From contig NC_134538.1 in NCBI RefSeq assembly GCF_050624435.1, positions 119,930,437 through 119,994,436 of the forward strand: 64,000 nt of DNA, read 5' to 3'. Both the position numbers and the translations under genes were made by a program. Source of the DNA: Tenrec ecaudatus. Lineage: Eukaryota; Chordata; Mammalia; Afrosoricida; Tenrecidae. Shown here piece by piece: positions 23,444-34,830 of the stretch (position 1 is its first letter; each line of letters begins with the position of its first letter). Below the pieces are notes generated by a model. It was not told the origin of the DNA. It did no database searches and worked only from the letters and a program-made list of their open reading frames with translations.

Positions 23444-25377
23444 AATTTTCTTTTTAATCATATTTTAGGGGCTCATACAACTCTTATAACAATCCATATA
23501 TACATCAATTGTGTAAAGCGAATTTGTACCTTCATTGCCCTCATCATTCTCAAAAGATAAGCTCTCCACCTAAGCCCCTGGCATCAGGTCCTCAGCACCC
23601 CCCCCATGAACCCTTGATAATTTATACATTATTATTTTGTCATATCTTTCCCTGTCTGACGTCTCCTATAGGGAGGTCACATGTAGATCCTTATAATCGG
23701 TTCCCTCTTCCAACCCACCCTCTCTCTACCTTCCCAGTACCGCCACTCATACCACTGGTTCTAAAGGGATCATCCGCCCTGGATTCCTTGCTTTTCCAGT
23801 TCCTATCTGTACCAGTGTACATCCTCTGGTCTAACCAGATTTGTAAGGTAGAATTGGCATCATAATAGTGGTGGAGGAGGAAGCATTTAGGAACTAGAGG
23901 AAAGTTGTATGTTTCATCGTTGCTATATAGCACCCTGACTGGCTCATCTCCTCCCCGAAACCCTTCTGTAAGGGGATGTCCAGTGGCCTACAAATGGGCT
24001 TTGGGTCTCTACTCCGCACTCCCGCCCCCTCATTCACTATGATAGGATTGTTTGTTTTGATTATGCCTGATACCTGATCCCTTCCACACCTCGTGATCGC
24101 ACAGGATGGTGTGCTTCATCCATGTGGGCTTTGTTGCTTCTGAGCTAGATGGCTGCTTGTGTACCTTCAAGCCTTTAAGACCTCAGACACTATATGTTTT
24201 CATAGCTGGGCACCATCAGCTTTCTTCACCACATTTGCTTATTCACCCGCTTTGTCTTCAGTGGTTGTGTTGGGAAGGTGAGCATCATAGAATGCCAATT
24301 TAATAGAAGAAAGTATTCTTGCATTGAGGGAGTACTTGAGTGGAAGCTCAATGTCCTTCTGCTACCTTAATACTAAACCGATAAATATGTGTACATAGAT
24401 CTATTTTCCCATCCTCATATATAAATATATTTGCATATGTACATGCCTTTATTTAGACCTCTATAAATGTCCTTTGCCTCCTAGCTTTTGGCTCTATTTC
24501 TTTGTACTTTCCTCTTGTCCCACTATCATGCTCAGTCTTCATTTGGGTTTTAGTAATTCCTCTTGGTTATTTACCCTTGCTAATGCCCTACCAGGCCTCC
24601 TACACCCTCCTCACCACCAATTTGGATCACTTGTTGTTCCCATGTCCCTGGGTTTGTTAACACCACTACCTTCCCCACCAACCCCCTCTCCCATGTCCCC
24701 CCAGAACTGGCAGTCCCTTTGTTTTCTCCTCCAGATTGTTTATCCAGCCTATCTTATTTAGACAGACCTGCAGAGATAATAACATGCACAAAAACAAGAC
24801 AGCAAAACCAAGCAACAATATACAACAAAACATCAACAACAACAAACCAATGACAAAAAATAAAACAAAACACCACAAGAAAGAAAAGCTTGTAGTTAGT
24901 TCAAGGACTATTTGTCAGCCTTTAGGAGTGTTTTCCAATCCAGTCTGTTGGGCACAATGCCCTGTCCCCAAAGTACTCCTTCAGCATTCCCTGGGGACCT
25001 CACCACTGGTTCCCTACTCCACGCTGGCATGTTGCATTTACATCTTGGAGCACTGGGTTGAAATCTGGTCCCTCTTTCCCTGTGGAGATATAAACAGTGC
25101 CCTCCCCTTGGGTGGGTTAGTGCCCTGTGCCCCTGCTACCTATTTCTTTTTCATTATTATTGGTTTTTTTCCCTTTCCCCACCTCCTGTTTAGTTGTCTA
25201 CCATGTGTATCCCTGTATTTGGTCTGTTCCCTGCCATATTACCTGGTCCTCACCGCAGGAATGTTTGTATACAGTAGCTTTTTCCCCAAGCCCCTTTTGC
25301 ATTTTTTTTAAAGCTTACCTCAGCAGACTTACGTAGTGCTTATCCTTTTGTGCTTGGCTTACTTTGCTTAGCATGAT
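23444..25377 (-). other. L1 3' UTR, antisense
   Basis: About 1.9 kb between the ORF2 stop and the A-rich tail. Parts recur elsewhere: the terminal ~250 bp at 34316-34560 and 28360-28707, and the middle at 41985-42290 ('ccgcatggaagaagcacacc'). T- and C-rich plus-strand tracts leave long antisense frames, including 191 codons at 24736-25311, which are not genes. Confidence 0.8.
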
Positions 25378-25622
25378 TTATTTCAGTTCTTTCCATGCAG
25401 CAATGTGCTTCATATGTTCATCACTGCTTTTTAGCGATGCATAGTACTCCATTGTATGTAAAAACCACAGCTTTTTAATCCAAGTGTCAATTGATGGAAA
25501 TTTGGGTTGTTTCCAACTCCTTGCAATTGTGAACTGTGTCGCAATGAAAATTGGAACACAGATGGTTGGCCATGGTTTGTTTCTTGCCTCTTCTGGGTAT
25601 ATGCTGGTTTATGTTATCTCTT
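25378..25622 (-). pseudogene. L1 ORF2 C-terminal fragment
   Basis: One continuous minus-strand frame ends at a TAA (25378-25380). It reads through FTIARSWKQPKFPSIDTWIK and then a segment with MEYYASLKSSDE. This corresponds to the extreme C-terminus of L1 ORF2p, where the mammalian protein has a similar W.QPK...DWIKK...MEYYAAIK pattern. Roughly 80 codons survive without a stop. Everything upstream (endonuclease, reverse transcriptase) is missing. Confidence 0.8.
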
Positions 25623-25890
25623 CCTAAGCTCCTGTATTTCCATTTGGTGTATGGCCTTTATCTCCTCTATTATTTCATCCTTTTCATGTATGGTTTCCCT
25701 CATATCCTGTATGACTCCAAGCAGCATTCTGAAAATGTCTTTGTGTGGCAGCTCAATGTCTGCTTCTTCTATGCATGTTGTTATGTTTGGAACATCTTCT
25801 GCCATTGCCTTTGTTTCCCCTGTTTTTCGTTGAGGTTGTTGGGGCTGATGACTGTTAGCGTTGTGTTGTCTTAGAGGAGCCAGGTGTCAT
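25614..25890 (-). pseudogene. L1 ORF1 N-terminal fragment
   Basis: ORF1p is the L1 RNA-binding chaperone. A start codon at 25888-25890 opens a short frame. A frameshift near 25858 moves into the main frame, which holds 'RKTG' (also near the start of other mammalian ORF1p) and then MAEDVPNITTCIEEADIELP and a heptad-like segment (MRETIHEKDEIIEEI) where the coiled coil should begin. The frame ends at a stop created at the junction with ORF2 sequence. The RNA-recognition and C-terminal domains are absent. Confidence 0.75.
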
Positions 25891-26766
25891 TTTACAGGGA
25901 GTCAAAGAACACTGGCTCTCTCTGGAAGACTTGTATGAATACTTCTTCGAATAGCCTACAGCTAATTTCACTATAGAATTAACCTATCACTTTATCCTTC
26001 TGTGGCTTCCTTCTCAGGGAATGTCCCAGAAGGCTTGTGAGTTGCCTTCTTTAGTGTGGCAGAGGTACCTGCAGCACCTTGGAATGTTGATGAGTGTGAC
26101 TGAGCTGCCTTAGATCCTCAGGTACACAGTCAGGAGTTCCCCTGTAAGAAGTTGGGTAGAGTATACCCTGGTGGAGGCCTGCAGGGATTTCTCCAGCTTC
26201 GGGCTAGCTGCACAGGGTAGAGCTCACCTGGCTGGGTGTGGTGCAGGCATAAATGCCCTAGGCTAAGGGGAGTGGTTTGGAGATTAGCAGTGGAGTGTGA
26301 GAGGACAGGAAGGAGACAAAGAGGAGGGAAAAAATTAAAAAGTAAGCCAGCTATCTGTGAGGGGATATAGAGAAGAGAGGGAAATAAAAGTAACAATGTA
26401 GCAGAACCCCAAGATCCCTGCGGGTGGAGCTGCAAGGGCTTAGTCCCTGCAAGGGCTTAGTCGCTGCTTGGAGGCAGGGGGCAGAAAACTGTGGCTGTGT
26501 TGAGATTTAGCCCCCTTGCAGGCTCCAAATTGTCCCAGCTCCAATAGAGACAGTGGCAGGGCTAAGGTGAAGCCCTAGCTGGCTTCCACTGATGTAAGCC
26601 AAAAGTCCCTGGCCCTTCATAACCCCATGGGTCTGTGCCTGCTTATCTTTATGATGCTCCTCCTGCATTCCAGCACTGGTGAATTTTCCTCTAAGCAACT
26701 CTCCTGGGCTGAATTCTGCGGAGTCCCTCTGGTATGTGTTGTCCGTCGCCATCTTCCTGGAAGTCC
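25891..26766 (-). promoter_or_regulatory. L1 5' UTR with YY1-like site
   Basis: The 5' UTR of the L1 copy on the minus strand. The YY1-type motif (plus-strand gtcgccatctt, 26745-26755) sits about 10 bp from the element's 5' end, where it usually positions L1 transcription starts. It contains a direct duplication of gcaagggcttagtc, at about 26431-26444 and 26448-26461. Activity cannot be judged from sequence. Confidence 0.65.
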
Positions 26767-26945
26767 CTGGAGAGGTATTTTTAGACTAGTAATCGACATA
26801 TGGGCTATCAGACTTATGGACTTGATCTAGACTGGGCTGAGATATTCTCTTAATATACAATTACTCTTTGATATAAAACTCTCTCTTACACACATATTAG
26901 TGTCTCTGGAATTGATTCTCTAGTCAACCTGGTCTAACATAGCCT
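26767..26945 (+). repeat. LTR-like dispersed repeat, copy 3, right part
   Basis: It resumes after the L1 insertion with 'gactagtaatcgacatatgg' and ends 'gattctctagtcaacctggt'. This parallels the end of the 60885 copy ('ttttctagtcaacttggcct'). Confidence 0.75.
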
Positions 26946-28029
26946 CTCAGTTACAGCCCCTCTGTCTCAATATCTCAGTTTTGACCTGTCCTATAGTCTC
27001 CATGCCACAGTCTCTGATCCTTTGCTCTTGGCCTCTGCCACTTCAGACAGAGATTTGAAACATATTATTCCTATGGCCCTGAGCTTGCTTTCTCTCTCTC
27101 CTGCTTCAGATCAAATGGCTTACCCTTATAGCCAGAATACGGTAATGAAAACTGACAAGTCCCCTCTGTTAGTGTTCTATCAACCCTATTTGCATAACCT
27201 CACCCAACAATTTGTTGGAGAGTACAGAAATATGGGTAGAAGAGCCATATTAACATATTTTGCTGCACTATAATGACTTGAGGTAGAATGTGGGCACACA
27301 TTTTGATTAACAGCTTTGCCAAATCACACAAAGTTTGGTCCCCAAAAGATTACAATGAAAGAAGCTGGGAAAGCATTCTATAGGGAAAGTAAATGGTGTT
27401 TACCTACATATGTGTGCTACAAATTGCTTTAGTGGTACCTCATCTTTTCTTTCTTAATCCGTAAATTAGGATAATGTCAATCTTCAACTACATGAGGCAT
27501 GAATAAGATCTTTAAAAGTTATAGGAAGTACACACAGATTTATATGTTCAATAATTGGTAAACAACATATCATCTATTAATTTACCTTCCTATTTCAAGT
27601 AATCCCTTCCTACTAAAATAAGCAAATATTAATTTAAGGTTTTATTTATCAAAGCATTTAAAAATTTCTTGGTGAAAGAGAAAAAAAGCTCACTTGTTTT
27701 CTGATTCTCAAATTCATTCACACAAAGTAAATTTATCTCAAATACACTATGTCATTGGGGATTACCTCATGAATTTGTGTTATGTGTTTTTCAGTGTATG
27801 AAGCCCAGGATTGATGAGTCTATAGGGACAGCAAGTAAGGGTTTCCAGGGTGGCTATAGAGGGGGTAGAGGTAAAAGGGAGTCAATGTCAAGGAGTCCAG
27901 GAAGAAAAATCATGTTTAGAAAATGATTGTTGTATCAATGTTACAATACTGCTTGATGATATTTAACTATGGAACGACATGATGTATTAACTCACAATTT
28001 AAAAAAGTATTTCAATACTAAATAAATAA
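26946..28029. other. Unassigned AT-rich DNA
   Basis: No gene recognised. The last part (about 27830-28029) may belong to the old L1 fragment that follows. Confidence 0.4.
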
Positions 28030-28108
28030 GTATAAATATAATTACAGTATGATGCTTCAATCCCACTACTGGGTATATACCCTAAAAAAATAAAGAATAC
28101 ACATGAAC
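28030..28108 (+). pseudogene. Old L1 ORF2 fragment, interrupted
   Basis: One frame reads ASIPLLGIYPKKIKNTHE, corresponding to the 'PAIPLLGIYPKD' region near the C-terminus of L1 ORF2p. It is interrupted at 28108 by a younger insertion and continues after 28720. Confidence 0.7.
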
Positions 28109-28707
28109 TGAGGACATTGGGCCTTGACTCAAGTACTCCTTTAACACAAGAACACCTTATTCTAATAATCCTCGCACCTATGCAACACACACTTTCCTCT
28201 AGTTCTTTAATACTTCCTCTCTTCCACTATCATAACCTCAATTCTACTTTATAAATTGGATTAGACTAGAACATGCACACTGCTATAGACAGGAACCCAC
28301 AACACAGGGACTCCAGGATAGATAAGACCCTCAGGGCCAACTGTAAGAAAAGAGATACCAAGAGGACAAGAGGAAGGTGTGGGGAGAAAGGGAGAATTTG
28401 ATCACAAGGATAAACATATGACCCCTTTCCCAGGGGATGAACAATAGGAAAGTGGGTAAAGGGTGACAGAGGATGATATAAGATATGAAAATAATAACCT
28501 ACAACCTATCAAGGGTTCATGAGGGAGGAAGGGTAGAGGAGGGAGGAGGAAAAATGAGGAGCTGATACCAAGGACTCAAGTAGAAAGAAAATGCTTTGAA
28601 AATGATGATGGCAGCATATGTACAAATGTGCTTGACACAATGCATCAATGTATGGATTGTATTAAAACATGTAAGAACCCCCAGTACAAGTATTTAATAA
28701 ATTAAAA
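28109..28707 (+). mobile_element. L1 3' UTR-only insertion, 599 bp, sense
   Basis: Flanked by a 13-bp direct duplication aatacacatgaac (28096-28108 and 28708-28720). It starts 'tgaggacattgggccttgac', matching the L1 3' UTR (minus strand near 24350). It skips a 3' UTR segment between about 28155 and 28170, then runs through 'tatcaagggttcatgaggga' to an A-rich end. A 5'-truncated L1 copy made only of 3' UTR and internally shortened. Confidence 0.85.
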
Positions 28708-28720
28708 AATACACATGAAC

Positions 28721-28927
28721 AATTCTTTAATTCTATTTTAGAAATAAAAATATTAAATTGCAAACATCTTAATTTAGAAAAATATCCTTATGATAATGTC
28801 AGTAAACTACAAGTGTAAACAGCTAACCAAATATTTATAGTGCTTATTAATAATAAGGAATTAAAAGGAGAAGTCAGCAGGTGGCAGGAGAGTCACTATA
28901 TGGAGAACCAAAACCAAACCTACTTCC
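28721..28927. other. Probable continuation of the old L1 fragment
   Basis: By position this is the right flank of the interrupted L1 ORF2 fragment, but it is too diverged to assign with confidence. Confidence 0.35.
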
Positions 28928-29121
28928 AGCAAATTTATTCCAACTCACAGTAACTGTATAGGACAGATTAAAAATACCCCTTTGGGTTTTCAAAGCTGTA
29001 AAATGTTACAGGATCAGAAAGCCTCATTTTGCTCCCATAGAGCCACTGGTAGAGTGAGACTACTGACTTTGTGGTTAGCAGGCAGCCCAACCCCATAACC
29101 CATTATGCTACCAAGGCTCCT
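28928..29121 (-). repeat. AfroSINE, antisense
   Basis: 'attccaactcacagtaactg', 'tttgtggttagcaggcagcc', and antisense head 'tatgctaccaaggctcct'. Confidence 0.85.
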
Positions 29122-29244
29122 TAATGGGGAGAGGAGAGGTGAGAAGAAATGGCCTTGGTAATGAACATAAGAAGACAGTAGAAACTACAAGTAAAATATT
29201 GACTGCTTAATGAAATGTTACCAAGCCGCAGGTTATAAAGTATA

Positions 29245-29375
29245 TACTGGCAAACCAATAGTGTAGATATCACACCCCCCATTTTACAGATGAGAAAACT
29301 GAGGCATAAAAAGGAGAATGATTTCATCAAGGTCTCACCACTGTTAAGGGCCAGAGCCAACATTTCGACTTCTAT
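29245..29375 (-). repeat. MIR SINE, antisense
   Basis: 'cccattttacagatgagaaa' then 'actgaggcataaaaaggaga', 'aaggtctcaccactgttaag' and 'ggccagagccaaca'. A clear antisense MIR core. Confidence 0.85.
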
Positions 29376-31100
29376 CCATCTTGCCCATATTTAAAGTTTT
29401 CTCACTTTAGGCTCTTTTTTTTTTTTACCATCACAGAGGAAGAGACAAAAATAAGCTGTGTACTGATGTCTCACAGCCCCTATTTCTACTTACTGTAGTT
29501 TCTAGAGTACTTTCTCTTTTTTTATGTATGAATTGGCCAGTTTTTAAATGTCTTCATTTCTTATTTGTAGTGTTATTTTATTTTATTTAGGAAAGCACTC
29601 TTTTGTGCTAGCATTTTCCAAACATTCTAAAAACAAATAGTATGTTTTTGTCTCTTTCTCTGACGCATTGATCCTTTGATCCTGAATAAACCTTCTAACT
29701 CGGGTAAAAGAGACAAGTGACAGAAAGATACTTTATTTGTTTTAGAAATTTTAAGGCCATTCATTTTAGAAGCCGTTACCTCCCACTTTCCTTTCTTGTC
29801 TCTATTTTGGATTTAATCTCTAACAATAAGAAGATATCAACATCTTTAATAATTTTGTTTCTGACTAGAAAATATGAATGAAAGTTGAACAAAATTTAGA
29901 CATGACAGATATACTTAATGTAATTGGTTTTTCTGCATGTAGAAGATTAAGTCAGTGGTCTCTATGCATCTCCTAAAAGGGATAATTGGAATCTGACTAG
30001 TTTTCTTTTCGATACATTTCTGGGCTAATAGATCATTATAATGTTTTCTTTCCACATTTCCTTGTTTTGAACAAACCATTTGATTAGGTTTCCTAAGGTT
30101 CTTTTGTCTTGTCTAGTAGTAATTCTGTGACTTAATTGGTTGGCTTAAAGCTTGGTCAATGTATTATGAATGACTGACAGCTGGAGAGGTCACTGGAGGT
30201 ATGGCTGCAAATGTTTTCCTTGACTCTGACTCATTCCATATTTTCACTGTTAATTTAGATGAAGAGGAATGGAGCATGTTTATCCAATGTTTTGATGGAA
30301 GATATAGAGATTGCCTGTGAGAACCGTGTATAGATGCAAAATGACCCTGACAGGTTAGAGCCATGGACCCGAATTCAACAAGATTAAATGCAGTAAGGAT
30401 GAATAAAAGCTCTACAGTTGTTATTTTTTTTAAAAAATCAACTACATACAGTTTATGTTTTCAATCTCAAGTTCCCTGGGAGTAAAAAGTAAAACAATTA
30501 TTGAATACCAACCTTTGAAATATGATAAAAGAGTAAGAATATGTTTTCATATAGGAGTGTGGGTTTTTCGAGGTAGGCACAAAGGGACAATTCATTTTTG
30601 GAACAAGTATATTTTGGGTCCAAAAAGCTTTTCCACGAGTAGGATTCATCAGAGTGAGGAAAAACCAAAGCTGCGCGGCTCCCATTGAGGACCTGGAAGG
30701 AATGGACTGGAATGGACAACAAGGGAATGACTCATTCATAGTTTTTTCAATAAAGAAAATTTGCATGAGAATTGAAAGAGAACATTTTGAAAGATTATTC
30801 CAAGATTTTTAATCAAAGGAAAGGGCATTGAAATGAGAATGTTTGGAATATGAGATGGTTATCAGAAAAAGTCAAGGCAATGGGAATGTGTTTGTTGTTC
30901 AATAGATAAGTGTCACCCAGTGGAATCTGCCATGAGCTGGTTGGTATCCAGGGAGGAAACATGAGTGTGAAAACCATAGCCTTAGAAAATCTATTTACAA
31001 AAATATAAAAAGATGGCTATGTATTCATGGAATGGAGTTTACATAAAAAAGATAATTGGAAAAAAACAGATGTACCAAATTTATCTATGGATAAAAACAA
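29376..31100. other. Unassigned AT-rich DNA
   Basis: No recognisable gene or repeat. Frames at 30455-30766 (77-99 codons) overlap on opposite strands and lack support. Confidence 0.4.
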
Positions 31101-31285
31101 CAAAACTCACTGCTACTGAGTCAGTTCTGACTCATATCAACCCCATAGGACAGTCTAGAACTGGCCCTATGGGTTTCTGACATTGTAATTCTTTATGGAA
31201 GTAGAAAGCTTCATCTTCCTCCCTTGGAGTGGCTTGTGGGTGGTTTCAAACTGCTAATCTTGCATTTAACAGTTCAACATATAAC
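31101..31285 (-). repeat. AfroSINE, antisense
   Basis: 'actgagtcagttctgactca', 'ccccataggacagtctagaa' and 'gtggtttcaaactgctaatc'. It abuts a sense copy head to head at 31285/31286. Confidence 0.85.
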
Positions 31286-31490
31286 CAGCTCTGGTGGCAT
31301 AGTGGGTTGCAAGTTGGGCTGCTGACCTCAAGGTCAACAGCTTGAAACTACCAATCACTCCATGAGAGAAAGATGAGGCTTTCTACTCCCATACAAACTT
31401 AATAGCTTGGAAACCCACAGAGGCAGTTCCACCCTGGAGTATAGATCACCGTGAGTCCGAATAGGCTCAGTGAAAGTGAGTACTCACTGC
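31286..31490 (+). repeat. AfroSINE, sense
   Basis: Head 'agctctggtggcatagtggg', 'aaggtcaacagcttgaaact', 'agagaaagatgaggctttct', tail 'gtgagtccgaataggctcag'. Confidence 0.9.
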
Positions 31491-31754
31491 TTGGGCACAG
31501 AAAAGGACACAGAACCAAGTGCAGGCATCCACCCCTAGAGAGAGGTCTCTTGGCAGGATAAGCTACTGACTAATATGAGAATATATTCACTGAATGGGTT
31601 GCCTTTAAAGTCATAATTAACTTTTCTCCATGTTAGGAATCTACACTTCATTCTAATTTCACTGATAACCTGTATAGAACACATTGTGGAGGTAAATTAG
31701 ATTAATAATTAATATTTAATAAATGTTTTTTCTTCCTTTATTCTTGGTATTAGG
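31491..31754. other. Unassigned DNA
   Basis: Nothing recognised. Confidence 0.4.
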
Positions 31755-32300
31755 CTTGGTTTTCTACAGAAACAAAACCACTGATGCTCATATAAGTATA
31801 AGAAATAAATTATATCAAGAAAAAAATTACCAAGAAAGTGGCATCCACAGCCACAGAGTGGGAAAACCTAGTCTGGTTCAAGTCCATGGATCAGAAATAA
31901 GCTGGAGGCCTTACCAAATAATACAGGGATGTTAAGCTAGAGGTTTTCCTTAAATCACGTGGCTGCTTAAGCTGGGGAACTGGGAAGTTGGAAGACTAAC
32001 CAGGAAGCAAGTGGGAAAAACACATGACAGACAACATGGCAAACTGCTTATCGTTCCCAGGATCAACAGACCACATGATCACATGACATACGATTGACTC
32101 GGGTCCCATGAAACCAGGTGTCAGGCCATAGTTGCATTTACATCTGGGAACAGGCTGTATTCCCCAGGGAGACACCATCAGGCTGCAACCTGACTGTGGA
32201 AATACCTCACCACACAGGGATGCCTAGAGTGCCTTACGTTATGCTCAGTTCCAACTCTTGTGGATCCTGACCCAACCAAGTTGACACAAAACTTAAGTAA
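31755..32300 (+). repeat. LTR-like dispersed repeat, copy 4
   Basis: 'gttttctacagaaacaaaac' opening, then 'tagtctggttcaagtccatg' as in copy 1, ending 'aaccaagttgacacaaaac'. No coding content. Confidence 0.6.
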
Positions 32301-33923
32301 GTATCACACTGTCCTTTTAGCATGGATTCCTAGCTTTGCTAATTGACATTAATGACAAATGCTATAGAAGAAATGTGGTGGAAGTATCTGAAGGTTTATC
32401 CTCATTAACGTGGTTCTGATTTTGTTGGCTGAAGTAGTGAGTTGGCTACAAGTAGTATATCTCAGTGTCCTGACACTCTTCTGGCCTCCTCAAACTCACG
32501 CTTTCAGGAGCAATTGCTTTGAAGAATGCTAAGAGCCTGCTCTCGTCCAAGCAAGTCTATCTAAATAAGTAAAAAGTAGTGAAGCTTTCTATGCTTTAGC
32601 AAGAAAGTGGAATCTCATTAAGGCAATCCACATTTACATAAAATAAACATTACAGTATTATATGCCTATGCTGAACCTTAGTATTTAATTAGAAATCAGT
32701 TACGGCCACCAAATATAACATTGAAATAACAAACAGAGTAAGTGTCCCCTTACAGTGGTCCTCCTTCTCTGGGTTGTATTGGAACATTTACATGTCTGCT
32801 AAAATCACCAATTTGCTTTCAATGGAATAGGAGCTAGTTGATGAAATATCTATGTCCAGAATTACTGTAGCTCATTAAAATATAGTCTGACAAAATATTG
32901 TAGGATAAGGACTACGGTGTGTATATTTATGGATATATACTTTTCGTTGACTTAGGAATATTTTCACTCTGATAATCAGTATGTATGATAGAAAAAAATA
33001 GACACTGCTTCATGAAGTACTTATAGGAACTTCATAACCATCTTTCAAATCATTCCCATGAAAAAGATATGCATTCAGAAACTTCCAGTAAAACTTCTTC
33101 AACATATGTAATCTAAGCAATGAATATTAATTATGAAGATCCCACATGTAGCATGGCTTTAAGTAGGGGTGTTGAGTACCTGACTTCTATACCAAAAAAT
33201 CATATTCAAAATGGAAAGTGAAAATACAAGGCAATCAGACTACTTTGTGATGAACACAGGTTAATATTTTATCCAGCTGTTCTTAAAGTGTTTTTCATCC
33301 ATCCCATTTTCTTTTCTATGCACCTGTTAGCACTGATAACATCAAATCTCCTTAAAATTAGCCGAGTTACTATATTTAGTAACAAACAAATCTGCTATCA
33401 GTTAATGTCTAATTTGAAATCATTTTAATTTAAACACATGATTCAGAAAAGATGACTCAGGGCACCCCTCAGCGTTATTGCTCTTAATCAGAGAGTTTCT
33501 TTGGGTTACTATGGAGAGCAGCTGCAGATTATAGTTTTTGAAATCGTACTGTTTAAAGGCAGCAAAAAAATTTTGATTTTTTTACCCTGCACTATAAGTT
33601 ATTATAAATAAACTCTACTTAATGAAACCAAGTTCCCTTCTTATTTTGTACTTTTCATCTATTTAATTTTAGCCTAAGATAAAGAGAGACCACATTTAAG
33701 AGAGAGGAGACGTGAGGTTTGAAGGTAAGCTTTCCTCTTACCTTTCCTTCACTTGAGCAGTTTTCTAGCTGTGTTGTTGTTTCCTTATTGCAATTTGCCA
33801 GTGATTCAGTCCCCACCGCATGGAAACACTGTAGACCTAATTGGACATTGATGAAGCATATGATTTTCATCAGTTGATTTTTGGAAATAGAATACCACAC
33901 CATTCTTATTCTGTCTTGGTCTG
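32301..33923. other. Unassigned AT-rich DNA
   Basis: About 1.6 kb with no recognisable feature. Confidence 0.45.
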
Positions 33924-34105
33924 GAAAACCCACAGCTGTCAAGTCCATTGTAATTCATACCGGCCTTCAGTAAGGTTTCTGAGGTTTTAGAAATCTTATG
34001 CCAGGAGATAGGGTCATCTTCCTTACACTGAGGAGCTGGTGGGTTGGAAGCTCTGGCCTGAAAGTTAGCAGTCCACGGTCTATCTAGCAGCGCAACTAGA
34101 TCTTC
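33924..34105 (-). repeat. AfroSINE, antisense
   Basis: 'agctgtcaagtccattgtaa', 'gaggagctggtgggttggaa' and 'gaaagttagcagtccacggt'. The overlapping 97- and 121-codon minus frames come from this SINE and its flanks. Confidence 0.7.
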
Positions 34106-34315
34106 GTGTGGAAGTTCCCCCAATTCTGCCCAGTGACAGATAAGCCTCCAACTACCAATGAGTGACTGCACTTGAGGATCATTGACTGGCTATTGAACCA
34201 AGGTCTCTCATATAGAGGTGACAATTCTCTAACTAAACCACCACTTCCCTCATCCATTTTTATATGAAGATAATATTACGTTTCCCCTAATATTGTGTAT
34301 CATCATTATAATGTT

Positions 34316-34560
34316 TTTTGATCATTTTATTAGGGGTTCATACAATTCTTATCACAATCCATATATACATCCATTGTGTCAAGAACATATGTACATTTGT
34401 TGCTATCACCATTCTCAAAAATTTGCCTTCTACTTGAGCCCTTAATATCTGCTGCTCTTTTCCCCCTCCCTCCCCAATCCCCCCTACCTCACGAACCCTT
34501 CATCATTCATAACTTATTATTAGTTTACCATATATTACACTGTCCAATGTCTCCCCCTAT
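34316..34560 (-). mobile_element. L1 3' end, antisense, 5'-truncated
   Basis: Antisense copy of the L1 3' terminus: 'ttattaggggttcatacaat', 'cttatcacaatccatatata', 'cacgaacccttcatcattca'. The same block ends the L1 at 23444-23700. Confidence 0.85.
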
Positions 34561-34667
34561 GATTTTTTTAATAGCTATTTCTACTAAGGTCCATTTCCCT
34601 GGGGCAGCAGAGCCAATTCATAACTCCAAGTTATAAAAGCAAAAACTACTCCTCATTAAAATCAGGT

Positions 34668-34830
34668 CAATTTCAATTCAGAAAAAACCTGTGAGCTAAG
34701 GTAGGACTGGCCCTTTGGTTTTCTAGGTCTTTACAGAAGTAGACAGTCCCTGGCGTGGCCGGTGGGTGCCAACCACTGACCTCGTGGTTGGCAGCTCAGT
34801 GTTTCATCTATTATGCCTCTAGGGCTCCTT
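34668..34830 (-). repeat. AfroSINE, antisense
   Basis: 'aatttcaattcagaaaaaac', 'ccactgacctcgtggttggc', 'tatgcctctagggctcct'. Confidence 0.8.

Larger units (their letters stand above)
23444..26766 (-). mobile_element. L1 LINE, 3.3 kb, internally deleted, both ends present
   Basis: L1 read on the minus strand. The 5' end at 26766 carries 'aagatggcgac', the YY1-type start seen in many mammalian L1 elements. Then come a 5' UTR of about 0.9 kb, the start of ORF1, a junction near 25617, the last ~80 codons of ORF2, a 1.9-kb 3' UTR and a short A-rich tail at 23444-23460. It is flanked by a 9-bp direct duplication ctggagagg (23435-23443 and 26767-26775). The rest of ORF1 and nearly all of ORF2 are absent, so it encodes no endonuclease or reverse transcriptase. 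Confidence 0.85.

Noticed and set aside
24736..25311. Longest open frame of the window (191 codons, plus strand)
   Set aside because: It lies wholly antisense within the L1 3' UTR and its composition follows T- and C-rich tracts. There is no domain and no independent promoter.
33806..34171. 121-codon minus-strand frame
   Set aside because: It overlaps an antisense AfroSINE at 33924-34105.
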